Shown here piece by piece: positions 1-13,476 of a stretch of 64,000 nt of DNA. Each line of letters opens with the position of its first letter. The stretch's first letter is position 1. Source of the DNA: Cruorifilaria tuberocauda (lineage: Eukaryota; Nematoda; Chromadorea; Rhabditida; Onchocercidae); NCBI GenBank assembly GCA_013365365.1, contig JABVXU010000008.1:248001-312000 (forward strand), read 5' to 3'. The translations under genes and the position numbers were made by a program. Under the pieces are notes generated by a model. It saw only the letters and a list, made by a program, of their open reading frames with translations, was not told the DNA's origin and made no database searches.

Positions 1-43
1 GTAGAATACAAATTCTAGTTTATAAGGTAACCATTTCTCATAC

Positions 44-2999
44 CTAGACTTGGCAGATCTAATAACTCATCTCCAGTACACATTTTGCCTTCATAAAATT
101 TTCGATTTGCTTCAGATAAAGCGCACTGCCATCGATTTTCAACATATTCCCAATACCACTTTTCCGGCAGGCTAAGTGGTGTGATACTTTCTAACCAAGC
201 TCGAAATTCATCATATATTACATTCTGAAGTTAAAATCGCCTTACACTTTAAGAAGTAATAGTATATAAGCACGATGTTAGTATTTAGCATAAAGTAGCA
301 ATAAGTAATTTAAGTGAAAGTCTTTTTACATATTAACGAAGTTAAAGTCACATACCTTAGGTTGTAAAGATAGAGTACCTACAAATCTGGCAACATTAGA
401 TGGATCATGTAAATAGAAGTCATGAGCATCGCCACTGACTATATGAACATGCGGATAAGTAGATTCTAAAATAATTTTTAATTTTCTGATTATTTAGCAA
501 GAATTTTCAAAATTAGATGACTTTTGAAAGAGTCAATGTTTCTCTTACATATGTGAGGTAATCTTGCAAATAAATTTCCTTCAAAAATGAGATTTTTTAT
601 CTGTCTGAATCTTATTTCATTTAATTTCTGAGAAATTTAATATTGGACAAACCACTTATAAGCTCAGAATGCATTGTCCCTTCTTTCTGATGAAAATTAA
701 TTAATCGGAAAATAACAATTAGTGGGGGAGAAATTCGGGCTTGCTAAACAGTATTGCTGCTCGTCTTATTAATAAGTTGCAAATATAACAAATCATCAAC
801 TGATATATGCATGAAAGACTTTAAACAATTTGTGTAAAGTATACAAAAATATCATATACGCATGGGACTGATTTAGTTAGTGCTCTTGTCGCTCGATTTT
901 TATATGTATAATAAAAACTTTAAATATTTCAAGTTTTGCTAGACGATTGTAACAATCGGAACCATTTTAAAGTTAGAACGGATCTTAAATTTAAAAAGGA
1001 GAAACCTCTACGGAGTTTAGCAGTGAAATATATAGCAGCATCGAAAGCGGTTGTGAAAAGTACAGTAACATTAGCTGCTGTTGTTGTATCCACTTCTTCT
1101 CCATGTACTACTTTAACTTCAGCTATGCAGATATCATTTTCTACAGCCAATTTTTCAAACTGTCGATAAGTGGCCAGTGATGAACCATCCTGAAATATTT
1201 GGCATGAATCTTAATTTTCTCCAACTCTGCTACTTAGTACAGTATTTTGCTCAGCCTAATTTTCTATCAAATGGTTAAAACCAGAAGCTACGAGAGTTAA
1301 TTTTTTGCAAGAAGTATGTTTTAATAAAAATTTACCCGCTAAGCCTATGTCACCGTTTTTAATCTATAGAAAATATTTTAATTAGTAATGATTTATGTTT
1401 TTTTGTCACCATATTAAGCATCCTTCAGTTTTTGTCATTGAAGTGCAATTTATTTTAAAAAGCGAATGTTAGTTTTTTGATATTTTTTAGCGGTAGGTTT
1501 TGAAAGATTGATAAAATCTACGCTTATTTTTAAATAAGCATTTTGAAAAAAAGTAATTAATATTCTACGCACTCCCAATATGTTTCGTTTATTCTTGGGA
1601 ACAGTTTATTAATTAGATTAGTTTTCACATTTTCGTTCCATTTGTAGCCATAAAAGAATTTTTCTGCCGTTTAGATTTAATTTTTCTTACCTATTCTGAA
1701 CTGCTCTGGTTGGTTGAGTATCTGACGTAAATATTTCCTTCGACTGTTTGAAGAATTTTGTTAAAAGTTATAAAATCTGATTATGAATCCCAATCAATTT
1801 ATTTATCACAACTATTTTCTTTCGCGGTCCAAAAAAGAATTCCAAATTAAGAGGGAATAAGAGTGAGGCGAAAAAAACATAGTTATAAAATCTTAAAATT
1901 TATTCTTGCTTCTCGTTTTTGCGTTTAATATCAGAACAGTAACGATATAAATTAAAACTAACTTGATTAGAAACAACGATGGAGATGTACGCCCAAGAAA
2001 ACTTTTTGAGAAGTTTGAGAAGTGCCAAAATTTCTTTTTTTCTGGGTGGGATGGCGGAGACTGTATCTAATGCGGAATCATGATCTGAATCTAATGATAT
2101 CAGCAAACTATCACCAGACACAAATAGTCCTTTCAGTGTTTCACTTACGCGACCACTTAAAGCAGATGCATATCCTGAATTATAAAATTCCCTTTTTTTA
2201 TTCATGAAATAAAATGGGAATCAAACTTTTATAAATTAATAAACATTTATGATTCACTGATTGTAAAAACCCACTGTGATAAAAATTGATAAAATGATGA
2301 AAAGAGTTGATTCAATAAATTTTAGGATAATTTATAAAGCAGATTTGATTTTATCTTGAGAAAATTTAACGCAGCAGTTTTGCTAGTTCAGTAAAGTATT
2401 TGATACATCTTAAAATGGGTTTGCATTTCAAATCCCTTATTTCGAAACTTTAATATAATGAGACTAATGGTAAATGAAAATGTGTCAAGTAAGTAAATCG
2501 GTAAATAAATTGAAAAAAATGCAAATAAAGTAAATAAAATTGATAAGAACGGACCAAAAACAGATCCCGGAACTACAGTGATATTTTGACCACCTTGTTC
2601 GATGGTAAAGCAATGATTTTCTGCAATAATCACTGTTTCAGCAGCTTTTCGTCCCGATGAACATGAATCGACCAATACTGCACCTATGTCTAAGTTCCGA
2701 AGTGGGCTTATTTGTGAGTAGCGTTGAGAAAAGGTAGCCAACTAAAAAATCTTGGATCAATCCTACTGAAATCTTTAAAAATTCAGTTTTAAATCTGATA
2801 TGTTAAATTTCATTGGCGATTTCTAAATTTGAAAATTTCACGAATTTAACGAGATCTTTCAATGATTTACCGTGTATAAAAAAGCAAGCGGAAGTGATAT
2901 ATCTGAATTTCTGTAAGACTGACAAGTACGACCGCCATGGAAATCAAATAAACCAATGATGTATAAATGATGTGGACGCGGGTTTGGTAAGTAAAACCT
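44..2999 (-). other. Second Venus-flytrap module (incomplete at left edge)
   Basis: Exons 11-16 restart the same fold. In order: LYIIGLFDFHGG with a following Cys, LPLAFLYT, LDIGAVLVDSCSSGRKA, the lobe switch ALSGRVSETLKG, FSWAYISIVVSNQ, the second-lobe helix YRQFEKLAVENDICIAEVKV, HVHIVSGDAHDFY, ARFVGTLSLQP, then EKWYWEYVENRWQC and KMCTGDELLDLP, which match the end of an mGluR-type ligand domain (the W-E-x-x-x-x-x-C and C-T-G motifs). The last exon visible closes at a good donor at position 43, so the cysteine-rich and membrane parts are outside the window. Confidence 0.8.
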
Positions 3000-5900
3000 C
3001 TGAAATATTAATAAAGTTGAAAATGTCGAAAATAAGCATTAATTTGGATATGTATCTTAGATAATAAAATACATACCCATTTTATTGTCATAGGAATTAT
3101 GATAATTTAACATTTTCGATTCTTGTAAATAATGACAAAAACCTTCTGGTCAATTTTCATCGTGTAGGCACACTGTCCACAATAAGATCGATATGGCGCG
3201 CATATGGAATGAATTTTCTTACTCTGCGGTGTCGTCATGGAAAATCGTGGCTTAATTCCAGTTTCATATTCCATTATCTAACAAATTTTGCTTAATTTCA
3301 AGTTTTAAATTCATTGACATTAATTTTTACTTGATCATTTGTGGAGGGCATAAATGATCGACTTCCAATATTATTTAATTTATAGGGCTTCTTTCCACAG
3401 CATTGTTTGTCCAGGAGTTGAATCCAGGAGTCTTATAATACTTAAAAATTTAATCTGATTTAATTTACTTGATTCCACATAAATTCTTGCATAAGCTTTA
3501 GTTTGATATTTTGTAATGTGCTTAACATTCTAATATAGAACTAGGTTTCAAACAAGAATAATCAACAAGAACAGAAAAGAAATACAACAAAACATCCAAA
3601 AAAATGTAACAAAATGTGAGCACTAAAATTTAATTTGCTTACAGTATCGTCTACTTGATTTATTCAACAAAGAGAAGTTTCGATCTCTCCCGTGATCAGA
3701 AGCTCCTATTCCAACAAAGTTTCATTTGTTTTATTTTGCTAATATGATTGTTACCTTAACTTCCGTGATACCTAACTGTTTGTTATCAATCATTTCTATT
3801 CCTTCGATTACAATTCCATTCGACATCAACGTTGTGTTTGATTCCCAGTAAAAATGCAAAGTTGAGCCAACTAATTCTGCTGGGTCATTGGCATTAAATT
3901 CATAGATCAATGACCCCAGTTCACTCATAATTAATTCCGTACATTTCGGCGATGGTTTGGCGCTATAACATAGTTTCATTTTTAAGGTCATTTGATAACA
4001 CTTTTATACTATGAATAATCAAAATAAACTATGAAAACAGAAGACAGATCGAAAATTTTTCGTTAAGAAATTAAACTAACACTTGAACAAAATAGTTACC
4101 TTGGCTTTGATAAGCTATCAACTACGATTTTTGTAAAAGTTATTTTGCTCTTTTAAAAATTTGAATTTTTATCAAATAGAAAATGGCAAGAAATATTATC
4201 ACTGTTTCAGCACATTTTTCCAGCAATTTACTGAAATTTAATTAAATTCACCATAGTGCTAATGCCATCGGTTTTTTCTCTAATTTAGCAGCAACAGCAG
4301 TAAAAGCATAAACGGCTTTGATTATAGACTCGACAGTTGATGTTTGTTTGTAATTAAGAGCCATCGTTTGAATATCAACTTTGGAGCAATCATTATCATT
4401 ATTTGCATTCGATATAGTACAGTTGCACATCTGCAAGTTCAAAAATGTTTTGGTTCTAAAAAACTTAAAAGTATCTAGTGAATGAAGAAAAATTTACAAA
4501 AGAAATGCATTTACGCGATTTACAAACTACTGAAAACGATTTGCGGAATTGGCAGATTAAGTTTACCTGTTCCATGAACGAACTGAGTAACGAATAGGAC
4601 TGATAATTGTTTTTTAACAATCTTAAAAAGTAATTCTTGAACTGAGGTAAATCACGCTGTTGTTGACGTAAGTATATTATCTAAAATTAGGCCAATGTTT
4701 TTAGATGAATTCAGTTTTAAAGTCTAAAAAGCATAAAACTGTTGAATAAGCACCTGAACGTCTGAATTTACCACAAATTCTGATGCCTCTTTTTCAAATT
4801 GTTGTTTGTTCGTATCCAATTCAATCACAATCCATGTTTTATCAATTCCAAAATTTTTTCCAGCAAGCAATTTCTTAATCTAAAAGTATTTTTATGGCAA
4901 TAAGAAGTACACATATCACTGCAACTCATAGATCCATGAAATCATCACGAGATCTAGAACTTCAATGTCTCGCTGTTCATTCAAGAATAAAAATTGGTTG
5001 ATAATAAGCTCGAAGGGAAATTGGATTAGGGATGAGAATGAGGGAATTACAAAAGTAGATGAAAACAAGATATGGAACGGATAGATTACTAATACTGATT
5101 ATTACCATTACTTATACTAGTATGTTAAATCGATCAATGCTTGCCGAAATTTTGAATATGAAGTGAGACCCCAAAGTTGCCCATTTCCATCATTTATAGC
5201 TGTATTATAATGTTGCTTTTACTACTGTCATTAATTTCATTACTGTTTCTATTCTTCATAATTATTTTAAAATAATGAACGAAGTACTGTGAAACTTTAC
5301 AGTTTAGTTATTTTAAAACATAAATTTTTCGAAACAATTTTATCATATCGTTCCAATACAAGAAAATCATTCGTGCACCATAAAAGTCGGACTTTCCCAC
5401 AAGAACTAAAATGATAAAATTCAATGAAAAATAAATAGCTAAAAAAATTTTCAAAGTTTACCTCATTTTTGGACAAAAATGTAAGTATAATTTGACTATC
5501 TGAATTCTTAATAATGTGCTCAAAATTAGGAATTTCTGGATGGATCAGTTCGGAAATGAAAATATTTTTCTGCTGTAATCTACGAAGAAGGCGATCTGTT
5601 AGCTTTTCATCTTCGTTTCTTCGCACGATTGCTACCAAGTTGCTATTCAAGTTTTTCATAAATTTTGTAATTGCCTAGAATGTAACAGTAAATAGTCAAG
5701 TTTCGAAGAAGTGAAAGAAATCTTCAAAATTTCATTTTCGAAATTATTTGCAAACATGAAACAACTTTTTTTCTCTTTTTTTTGCTAAAAATCTTCCCTA
5801 AAATCTATGAAAAAGCTAACATCGATGAAAACTGTCAATGTCGGTGCAGTTGTAGCAAAATTAGAAACATTTATTTGCGTCAATTCATCAGCTGCTGCAT

Positions 5901-6863
5901 AACTGTATGCCAACAGTGGTAGAGGTGTAGTCTGGAGAACTGAGGCAACCGCTTTTGCCGATACGGCATCTTTCGGCAAAAACAATCCTTAAATTTATAC
6001 GCATTAATAATTAGGTATTTTAAAGAATTTTCAGACAGAAAATATTTCGTGATATGTAGAATTAAAATAATTCATAGCAGAGTTCTAATTCAATCTAGAT
6101 TCAGACCAAGAAGCTGGTGGAAATTTTGATTTCCTTTGCTGCATTCGTCAGGTTCGTAAAAGCTAAGTAAATCTAAAAATTTGAGTGTTTGTGAAATCGC
6201 CTCTTTCGGTTTTGAACATGTCTCACCAGCATAGAAACCTAAAATATTACTTCAATGAATGAATAATTTTTAAAGTACAACGAACATAATGAGTCTTTTT
6301 TCCAAAGCTGACCATATTTTTTTTTAAACCATAAAGAAATGCTAATACTTTCATTGAAAGAAAAGAAAAGAAAGACTGATAGCATTAACAAACTGGTTTT
6401 CAAATTGTTAGTCTTTAAATTCTGGTTCCAGTGAGTTAATGCCCATTGAACGGCAACGATATCCTGAATTGCTTCTGCATGTAATTTCACACAATCTTCA
6501 TCATGTAATGGAAATGCTGCACCGATTTGATACTGTAGTTATACATTATTTATGCAAAATTACAAGTTATCAGAGTATATATGATTTGCTGCTTTAGGAA
6601 TTTGTTCCAAATGGTATTTCAGAAAAGGTAATGCTTTTATAACTTTCGATATCACTACATTTCCGGGTATTCGTTTCATACATTTGTCTTCTAATACCAT
6701 TCATGAAGAGAACGAAATGAGAATGAGAGGGACAGAAAACCACCTTATTATCAACAGGTTGTATTCGGAATGGATCATAAATAGAGCATGATGGTGCAGA
6801 TGTCAAGTAATTAACAAATAAAATGATAATGACTGCCTTAAACAGTATGCCAGTTCTTTTCAT
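44..6863 (-). CDS. Class C (mGluR-like) receptor with two tandem Venus-flytrap domains, 3' part missing
   Basis: Sixteen phase-compatible exons read leftward: 6744-6863, 6394-6532, 6107-6238, 5821-5987, 5462-5674, 4754-4879, 4567-4680, 4252-4430, 3755-3962, 3143-3277, 2871-2999, 2555-2741, 1963-2174, 1006-1189, 356-465, 44-224 (845 residues); the gene continues off the left edge, where the seven-helix domain would lie. It starts at 6863 with a hydrophobic signal peptide (residues 1-22). Each half shows the class C ligand-binding pattern: GAAFPLHDEDC / PKDAVSAKAVASVLQ / LPLLAYSYAAADEL in the first, YIIGLFDFHGG / ALSGRVSETLKG / FSWAYISIVVSNQ / YRQFEKLAVENDICIAEVKV in the second. A short Cys-rich linker (CAPYRSYCGQC) joins them. 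The Ser-Thr glutamate-contact motif of mGluRs (SYAST) is not kept, so the ligand is unknown. The second module has no signal peptide or start, so one gene is the simplest reading; two merged genes is the alternative. Confidence 0.85.
3143..6532 (-). other. First Venus-flytrap module plus Cys-rich linker
   Basis: Exons 2-10 of the class C receptor encode about 470 residues. The module opens with the typical first strand (YQIGAAFPLHDEDC), then YAGETCSKPKEAI, the GPxxS-like turn replaced by PKDAVSAKAV, a second lobe (NLNSNLVAIVRRNEDEKL, KTWIVIELDTN), and a closing helix KAVYAFTAVAAKLEK. It ends with the final strand around IKPRFS and four cysteines in the linker (CAPYRSYCGQC and a neighbour). 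Fold assignment is from motif order, not a profile search. Confidence 0.8.
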
Positions 6864-9800
6864 TTCACGTTCACCGCCAGCAAATTCAGCAATTTTCAGT
6901 TTTCATTTGCTGCAAAACGATTTCATTTATGATTTCATTTTTATTATTAAACAATTTCATTTTTACATTCAGGAAAACTCGATTTTGAAATTTAGTCTTC
7001 TACTGGTATCTTTTTAAAGATATGATGCATTTGCTGGCTAATTGAGCAAAACGGTTATTATAACAGATATAATTTCAGTGTATTATTTGAGCTGTTAAAA
7101 AGCTTTCAAAGAGCTCTTTCATGTGAGAGCTTTTGCTTTCAAGAATGACCATTCTTTGTTCATTATTACAGTTACTTCAAATACCAAATGAAAATTTGTC
7201 AAACCAGTGGAAACCATTTGACGCAGTCAGTAACGGTCTTTTGAAAACTTATGTAGTAAGTCAAAGTCTAATAGAAATAATTTTTGATTTATTTGAAGGA
7301 AAGAGATGAGAAACGTTGCAGGAAAGTGACAAAAAAAAGGTGAAGGATACAATGTAAAAAATTCGACAATTTTTTTGACGAAATCAACAATAATGTGAAT
7401 TGACTAAAGTTTTTGCATTTCCTTTGTTCGTAATGATATTGGCGATAGTAATGATATCACAAGAGCAGTGCAGGAGAAAATTTTACAGTGAAAGTGTATT
7501 TTTTAATACATTTTCATTGCATTATCAATCAACAATTTTCAATTTCAAAATTCTAAAATGTAAAAAAAGAAAAGAGAATGTAAACCTGTAATATTTCAAA
7601 GAACAATATCTTTTTAAATAATGAAATTTCAAAAATTCCATAATATTAAGAAACGGTGTGGTTCAAATGCTGTTAATCACCGAAAATTTTTTGAACATAT
7701 TAGCTATCACAACGAAATGAGAATATCCGTAAAAATATTGATTTTTAAATAAAATAAAGTTGTTTTTAATTTAAAGCCTCTTTCGGTTCATTAGCAAATT
7801 CCGACACTTGCGTGGGGAGGTATTTGGTTAATTTTTCAGATAAATTATTATTGGAATTTGAAAGGCATGGAAATTAAACCATTTGAAATACACCCTTTTC
7901 TTATCCTATAAATATTTTCTTCAGTTTCTTCGTCTAAATTCCTCCATGAGTTTAATCAGAAGGTTAATGTGATTAAAGTCTTGGGCATGGGTTCAACAAC
8001 ATTTTCAATGAATTCAGAGCTTTCATATATTATCTGCATTTAGCATAGTTATACGTAAAAAATTTTTTCCATCCAAATTTATTACGGTTATTTTCAGCAA
8101 TATGAAAATAAATAGAATATTGAAAATAATTGTTATATCTGTAATTTATCATAGTTTCAATTCATTTTGATCGTAATTAAAATACTTGAAATTTCCTAAT
8201 AAATGTTCACAATTTACATCTAAATTCCAAAATCTAAAATATGGAAAATGAAGGAATAAATTTTCCACTCTGAAAAATTAATTTCATATTTCCAAAATAG
8301 TGATACGAGAAAAGGAAGAAAAATGAGAGCACTGGGTAAGTAAATACGGAAGACGAAGAGGTTTGCATTTTGTTTACAACAAAAATGTAATGAATACACC
8401 GTCCATCGGAATTTCATGTTTAACGACACCATCACGTCGATGAAACTTGGATCTGGTTTTGCTCAGTTAAGTTTGAAAAGATTGTTAGAAAGTAGTAGTT
8501 CCCATCAAATGAACACCATGAAGGTTTCATTCATCAATGAATCAAAGACCTAAGAAAAATTTTATTAAAGATATTGCCAACATTTTCAGATACATATATC
8601 AATTATTTTACTCCTGAACTTTTATTTGATTTGATTTGAGAAATTTGGAAATCTTTGTTTGATCTTTAGATTCTGGTTTAAAAAAATCCTGTTTCAAAGC
8701 CATAAGAAATTTAAAAAATTTTTGGTAAACAAAGCAATCGTTAGCAATGCTGGAAAATGGCAGAGACCAATTTAGATTCGGAACAGTGCGATCAATTTAC
8801 CGACGAAAAAAGGATTTATTATTTTGCTGAACTGATATGCTGGTGAATCTTGGATTTTCCACAAGTTGATAAAAATGATTATTATATTTCTTTTATCTAT
8901 TTATAGAAAGTTTCGAGATTTTGAGTATCAGTCCGAGTTGGCGCTTCAGCGACATTTTATTCAAAAATTTAAAAGCATTTTTGCATATTATTTTAATTTT
9001 TTTATTGTTAGATTTAATATGTGAAATAAGAAAGTAAAAAACCGTACAAATGAAGTGATTTAAATTTCTTCGCTTTTACTTTTACTAAAGATCAACCAAT
9101 TATAGTCAATATGTTTAAACTTCTTATTTGAATGCTTCAACAGAATGCGAAAACCACGAAAATAAAATGATGCTAAAAGATGGACAGGACATATTTAAAG
9201 AGACTTTAAGCTTAAGTCAAATGCATGAAGTTAAAATCTTAAATTAAAAACATATTATTTCTTGTAAACTTAGATCTTACCCTTTTAATTAATACTCAAA
9301 AATTGGTTTACATGGTACTATTAGAATAAAAATTTGGACAAGTCATACTCTGTTTAGAAAACAGAAAGGTTTTAAGCAAACTAGACCAACTGACAATCAT
9401 TGACTTTATTGAACACAATGGTATTGAAATGATAGTAATTTTCATTGCTTTTTTTTTAAAAAAAATTGATATTTCAAATCGGTTAAACATAAAAGAAGCT
9501 GAGAAATCTCGAAATTAGAACATAATTAAAAACAGTTGAAGAAATTTGCTGAAGAACAGTGAAACGTAAACGGAAATTTTTATTCTGATTAAAAGTAACA
9601 GCTTCTGAAAATATATTGCAGGAATAAGATAGCCCTTACTTCCTAGTTTCAACAAATTAATTAATGGGTAGGATTTTGTGCCATATACTATTTTCATCAA
9701 TTTTTATTTGGAAGTAGCGCAAAAAAGTCATGTGATCAAATAGAGAGCTGAAACAAATGAATCGAATTACTTATAGATGATTTTGTATTCCTTAAAATAG

Positions 9801-9948
9801 ATAACAAAATATGTGAAATGATATATAGAATAAATTTGAGAATAATACTAATTATGCTGATAAAGGTAAATAATGGTCAGAATTTGTGGAAGCATTGTAC
9901 TTGTCAATATCGAAAATAGAACTGATTTTAGCAGATCGAAGCGCTTAC

Positions 9949-10140
9949 CTCCCACTCCTTATTCCACCCGTATGAAGTATTCTCTCGATATTGCCATAAG
10001 ATCTGCCTTCCGTGTTACCCGTTGTTCTACTTAATCACTCTATATCATTTTCTATATCACTTCTGTTGCACTATTGATATCTCGATCGTTACATGATGAT
10101 AATGTCCAATATCATCGTTAATGAGATCGACACGTAATTT
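9949..10140 (-). other. Possible non-coding exon (weak)
   Basis: A locally GC-richer block read on the minus strand is bounded by a TTTACAG acceptor just right of 10140 and a strong GGGAG|GTAAGC donor just left of 9949. All three frames are interrupted early, so it would be untranslated, for instance a 5' exon of the class C receptor about 3 kb downstream. Chance splice motifs cannot be excluded. Confidence 0.2.
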
Positions 10141-13100
10141 CTGTAAATTTTTTCTGTCAGTATAACTGAGATGAAAATCAATAATTTAAAATGATGTTAC
10201 GCTCAGAATTTTGTAATCAAGCAAATTTTGATTAATAGAAATAAAAGTAACAATTTTTAGAAATGAATGCCATTTTATGATTTTGAAAACCTCTAACAGA
10301 CGATTAATATTAAGAAAATTAATTGGTCTCAACGAAGCATTATATATCGAATTAATTTATTTTTTCTATGAGTTCTTCGCATATTAAAATAGTAGCTGTA
10401 TATAATTTTGAAGAAAGCTTGAAGATTTTACCAATATTTAAAAATCTCTAGCTGTCAGAAACCGAGTATTACATATATAAAATCAAATGGTTAGGACTTA
10501 CTTGTTCGGCAATTCAATACTGTACACCTCATCTCATGGAATCAGTTCAATTTCACAGAGTTGATAATTTTGTGGCATTCCTTAGGCCGATTAAATGGTT
10601 ATGATGCTACTTATCCATATAATAAATTGATGACAGATATTAATAAATCAGAATTACTTGAAATTTCTAGAATGTTTGCTTAGCTAAGACGTTTTCCAAC
10701 TACTGTCACATTTATACTGTCACACATATGTCATATAGCAATGTGATGGTATGAAGGCCAAGACCGCGCTTTGTCGTTATTAACTAATTGGAATTTTTTC
10801 CTGGTATATAACAGTGAAAAAGCATGTTATCCCTGAGTTTATTTATTCGTTTATTCATAATTACTTTGTGCTAAAGTGCATTCATTGTTGCATGACAGTG
10901 ATTTAGTTTTAAAATATCAATATAATTCGCCAGATGCTTCCAAAATATCGCACCCTCCAACAGCTTCTTTTAAATCATTTCAAATAATTTTATATATCCA
11001 AAACTTTATAATTTATCTATTCAGAAAGGCATGGATTATTTGTGAATTTCAAAAAATTTTTTTTACCTCTAACCTGTACCAATTAAAATAAAATCAAAGA
11101 GGAACCATTATTGGAAGGCTCAGATTTTGAGAGTTTAATGAAAATAAGAAGCAAGCTTGGAAAAATTTTTCGATATAATCACTCTTGGATAAATGTTGAA
11201 ATTTGAAAAAATTTAAACAACGAACTCAGTTTTATAAAAAAAAAGTGAAAAACAGCTGAGAATATTCAAAATAGATTGTATTGATTGGAATATGTCATCT
11301 TTTTCCTCTTCTCTCTTACATATTGCAAGGAAATCTTTTTCATTTCACTTGTTTGATAGATATGCGAATTTCTTATCGTTATACAAATATCATTACAGAT
11401 ATACCATTTCTTATTACTAATTATTAATAATTTATTTTGAAAATCTACCTTTTTTTGTTCCCAAAACTTTTTCTCAACAAATGTTAAAAGTTGTTCATTT
11501 TGGTCAGATTATTCTGAACCTCAAATTCATTTGTATTTAGGATTTATCTCAATAAATTCGTTGAGGGATCCTCACTTTGAACTCTTTAAACAAATATGTA
11601 TTATCTAAATTAAGTGCATTCGATTAGGTTAATTAAAACGTTCACAGAGAAAATATTCGCTTGAAAACCATTTCAATTTCAGAAGAAACAATCTTACATA
11701 CAGATAATATCGATTTAGCAAATAGAAAAGAAAACTTCAAGGAAAATAGAATCTAACAAATTCAAGCAATAAAAATTATAAAGGTTAATACTTCATCTGT
11801 TATCTAATTACTTTTTTAAAAAGATGGAAAAACTTTTTGAAGAAACAATCACTATGCCGTTTTGAAAAAAAGTATGTAAAACATTCAGTCGAAATGACCT
11901 TACAAAGTTTTTAATGGAGGGACAAGATTGAAAAATAATTCAAAGTAGTAAATGAAAAAATAAATACCGCGATGAAAAATTTTCTGTTCCGTCGTATTTC
12001 TGAAATTGGAGCGTGTTCTAAATAAATTTAATTTTTTATGTGTTTCGTTCAAATATGTTCCGTTACATTGATTTTTGGACTACTATTTTTAATTAAAACT
12101 TCACACCAACAAGTTTTTTAATTTAAATGTGCTATTGTCAGATTTTGATTACAATTAATAAGTTTTCTCATTTATTAGACACTTGATTTTATAATTTAGT
12201 GAAGTTTTTATTGAAAAAAAGCGAGTGTAACTATCAAACGAAAACAAAACAATGACAAGAATTTATTTCTTTTCAAGCTTCAATTCTTTGAATACTTATT
12301 TTACGATTAAGTGTTTATTATCATATTAATTCTGATTGAATAATTGCTTGTCAATAATTATGGAGAATTAATCGAATTTTCGGGAAGCTTGAACAAGGTA
12401 ACATTTGAATTACTACATTAAATAAATTTGGAATGAAAAAAAGTAAAGCGCTCAAAATAAAAAGGCAATATTCGTTTTAGTAGTTCAGAAGTTAAAGTTA
12501 AGCAAACACCAAGCTTTGCAATAATTGCTCTAAATATAGATAAATTTTTGAATTCTTTAAGAATTGATTGTAACATAAATGATAGAAATAACATGAAAAG
12601 AATACTTTTAAAACAAAATTTTTTTATTAAAAAGGATCGCACTGCTAACGTTTTGTTTTTTTGTAAATATAACTGGCAAATATTTAATTTTCTAACTTGT
12701 TAAATACATCAAATCTGAATTTAAAGAATTTTTCATATTTTTGAGCATAAAACTATTGTACGCGGCCTATCAGTATCAATTTTCACTGATTTATATTTAT
12801 GCGCAAAATTTTTTGCCCGGAACATAAAGCAAAATTCAAAAGAACCAAGATAAATAGCGGAAGTAACGATGAACAACAGCTGCAAAAATTATGACAAGGA
12901 GATCTTCAAACTGATAAATGTAAAGAAGCTGATGAGAAGAGTTTAGTACGGATCAATGCTAACCAGATTGAATGGGAATGAAGAATTGAACTTTCACTCT
13001 TTATTAAATAGTTGTTGCTTTCGCCATCGCTTTATCTTCATTAATAGCTTAGTAAATATTTGTAGCAATTTTCATTAAATTGCTAAAGCTAGGAAAAAAA

Positions 13101-13362
13101 CCCTGCGCAGCTGTTTGCAAAATAGAAATGAATGTCGATTGAATGATATGAAAAAGAAGAATATTCCTCTGTACAAATCTGTGACTGAAGCAAAAAATAA
13201 TAATTTTCATTAACTGGAAATTCAAAATTATTAACTTTTTTGAGAAACCACTACGTTTCTTGATTTATTGGAAATCTTGCTGCATTCGAGCAGCTTGAAC
13301 TATTGCCTTTATCCAGTTTTATTAAATGTGTTCTTCAAATTATACAAAGTTCGAACTTTAAA

Positions 13363-13382
13363 ATATATATATATATATATAT
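13363..13382. repeat. (AT)10 microsatellite
   Basis: A pure alternating AT run of about 20 bases, just downstream (3') of the lin-22-like gene. No function is inferred. Confidence 0.95.
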
Positions 13383-13476
13383 TTCTTTTCACTCAATACA
13401 AGTTATCCAAAGAAAAAAAATTACATTGGAGAGAAATTTTAGAAAGAGAGGAAAACAGTTTTAGAAAATTCTAGTA

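Larger units (their letters stand above)
6864..13476. other. Intergenic stretch, no recognised gene
   Basis: About 6.6 kb of AT-rich DNA between the start of the class C receptor and the end of the lin-22-like gene, both on the minus strand. It should hold the receptor's upstream control region. Open frames here are short, start mostly at TTG or mid-frame, and show no family resemblance. The only structured spots seen are a candidate untranslated exon (9949-10140) and an AT microsatellite (13363-13382). Confidence 0.6.

Noticed and set aside
7400..7591. Plus-strand open frame with a hydrophobic start resembling a secreted peptide
   Set aside because: It begins at TTG, has no splice-supported continuation, and turns into AT-driven Lys/Asn/Phe sequence; most likely chance.
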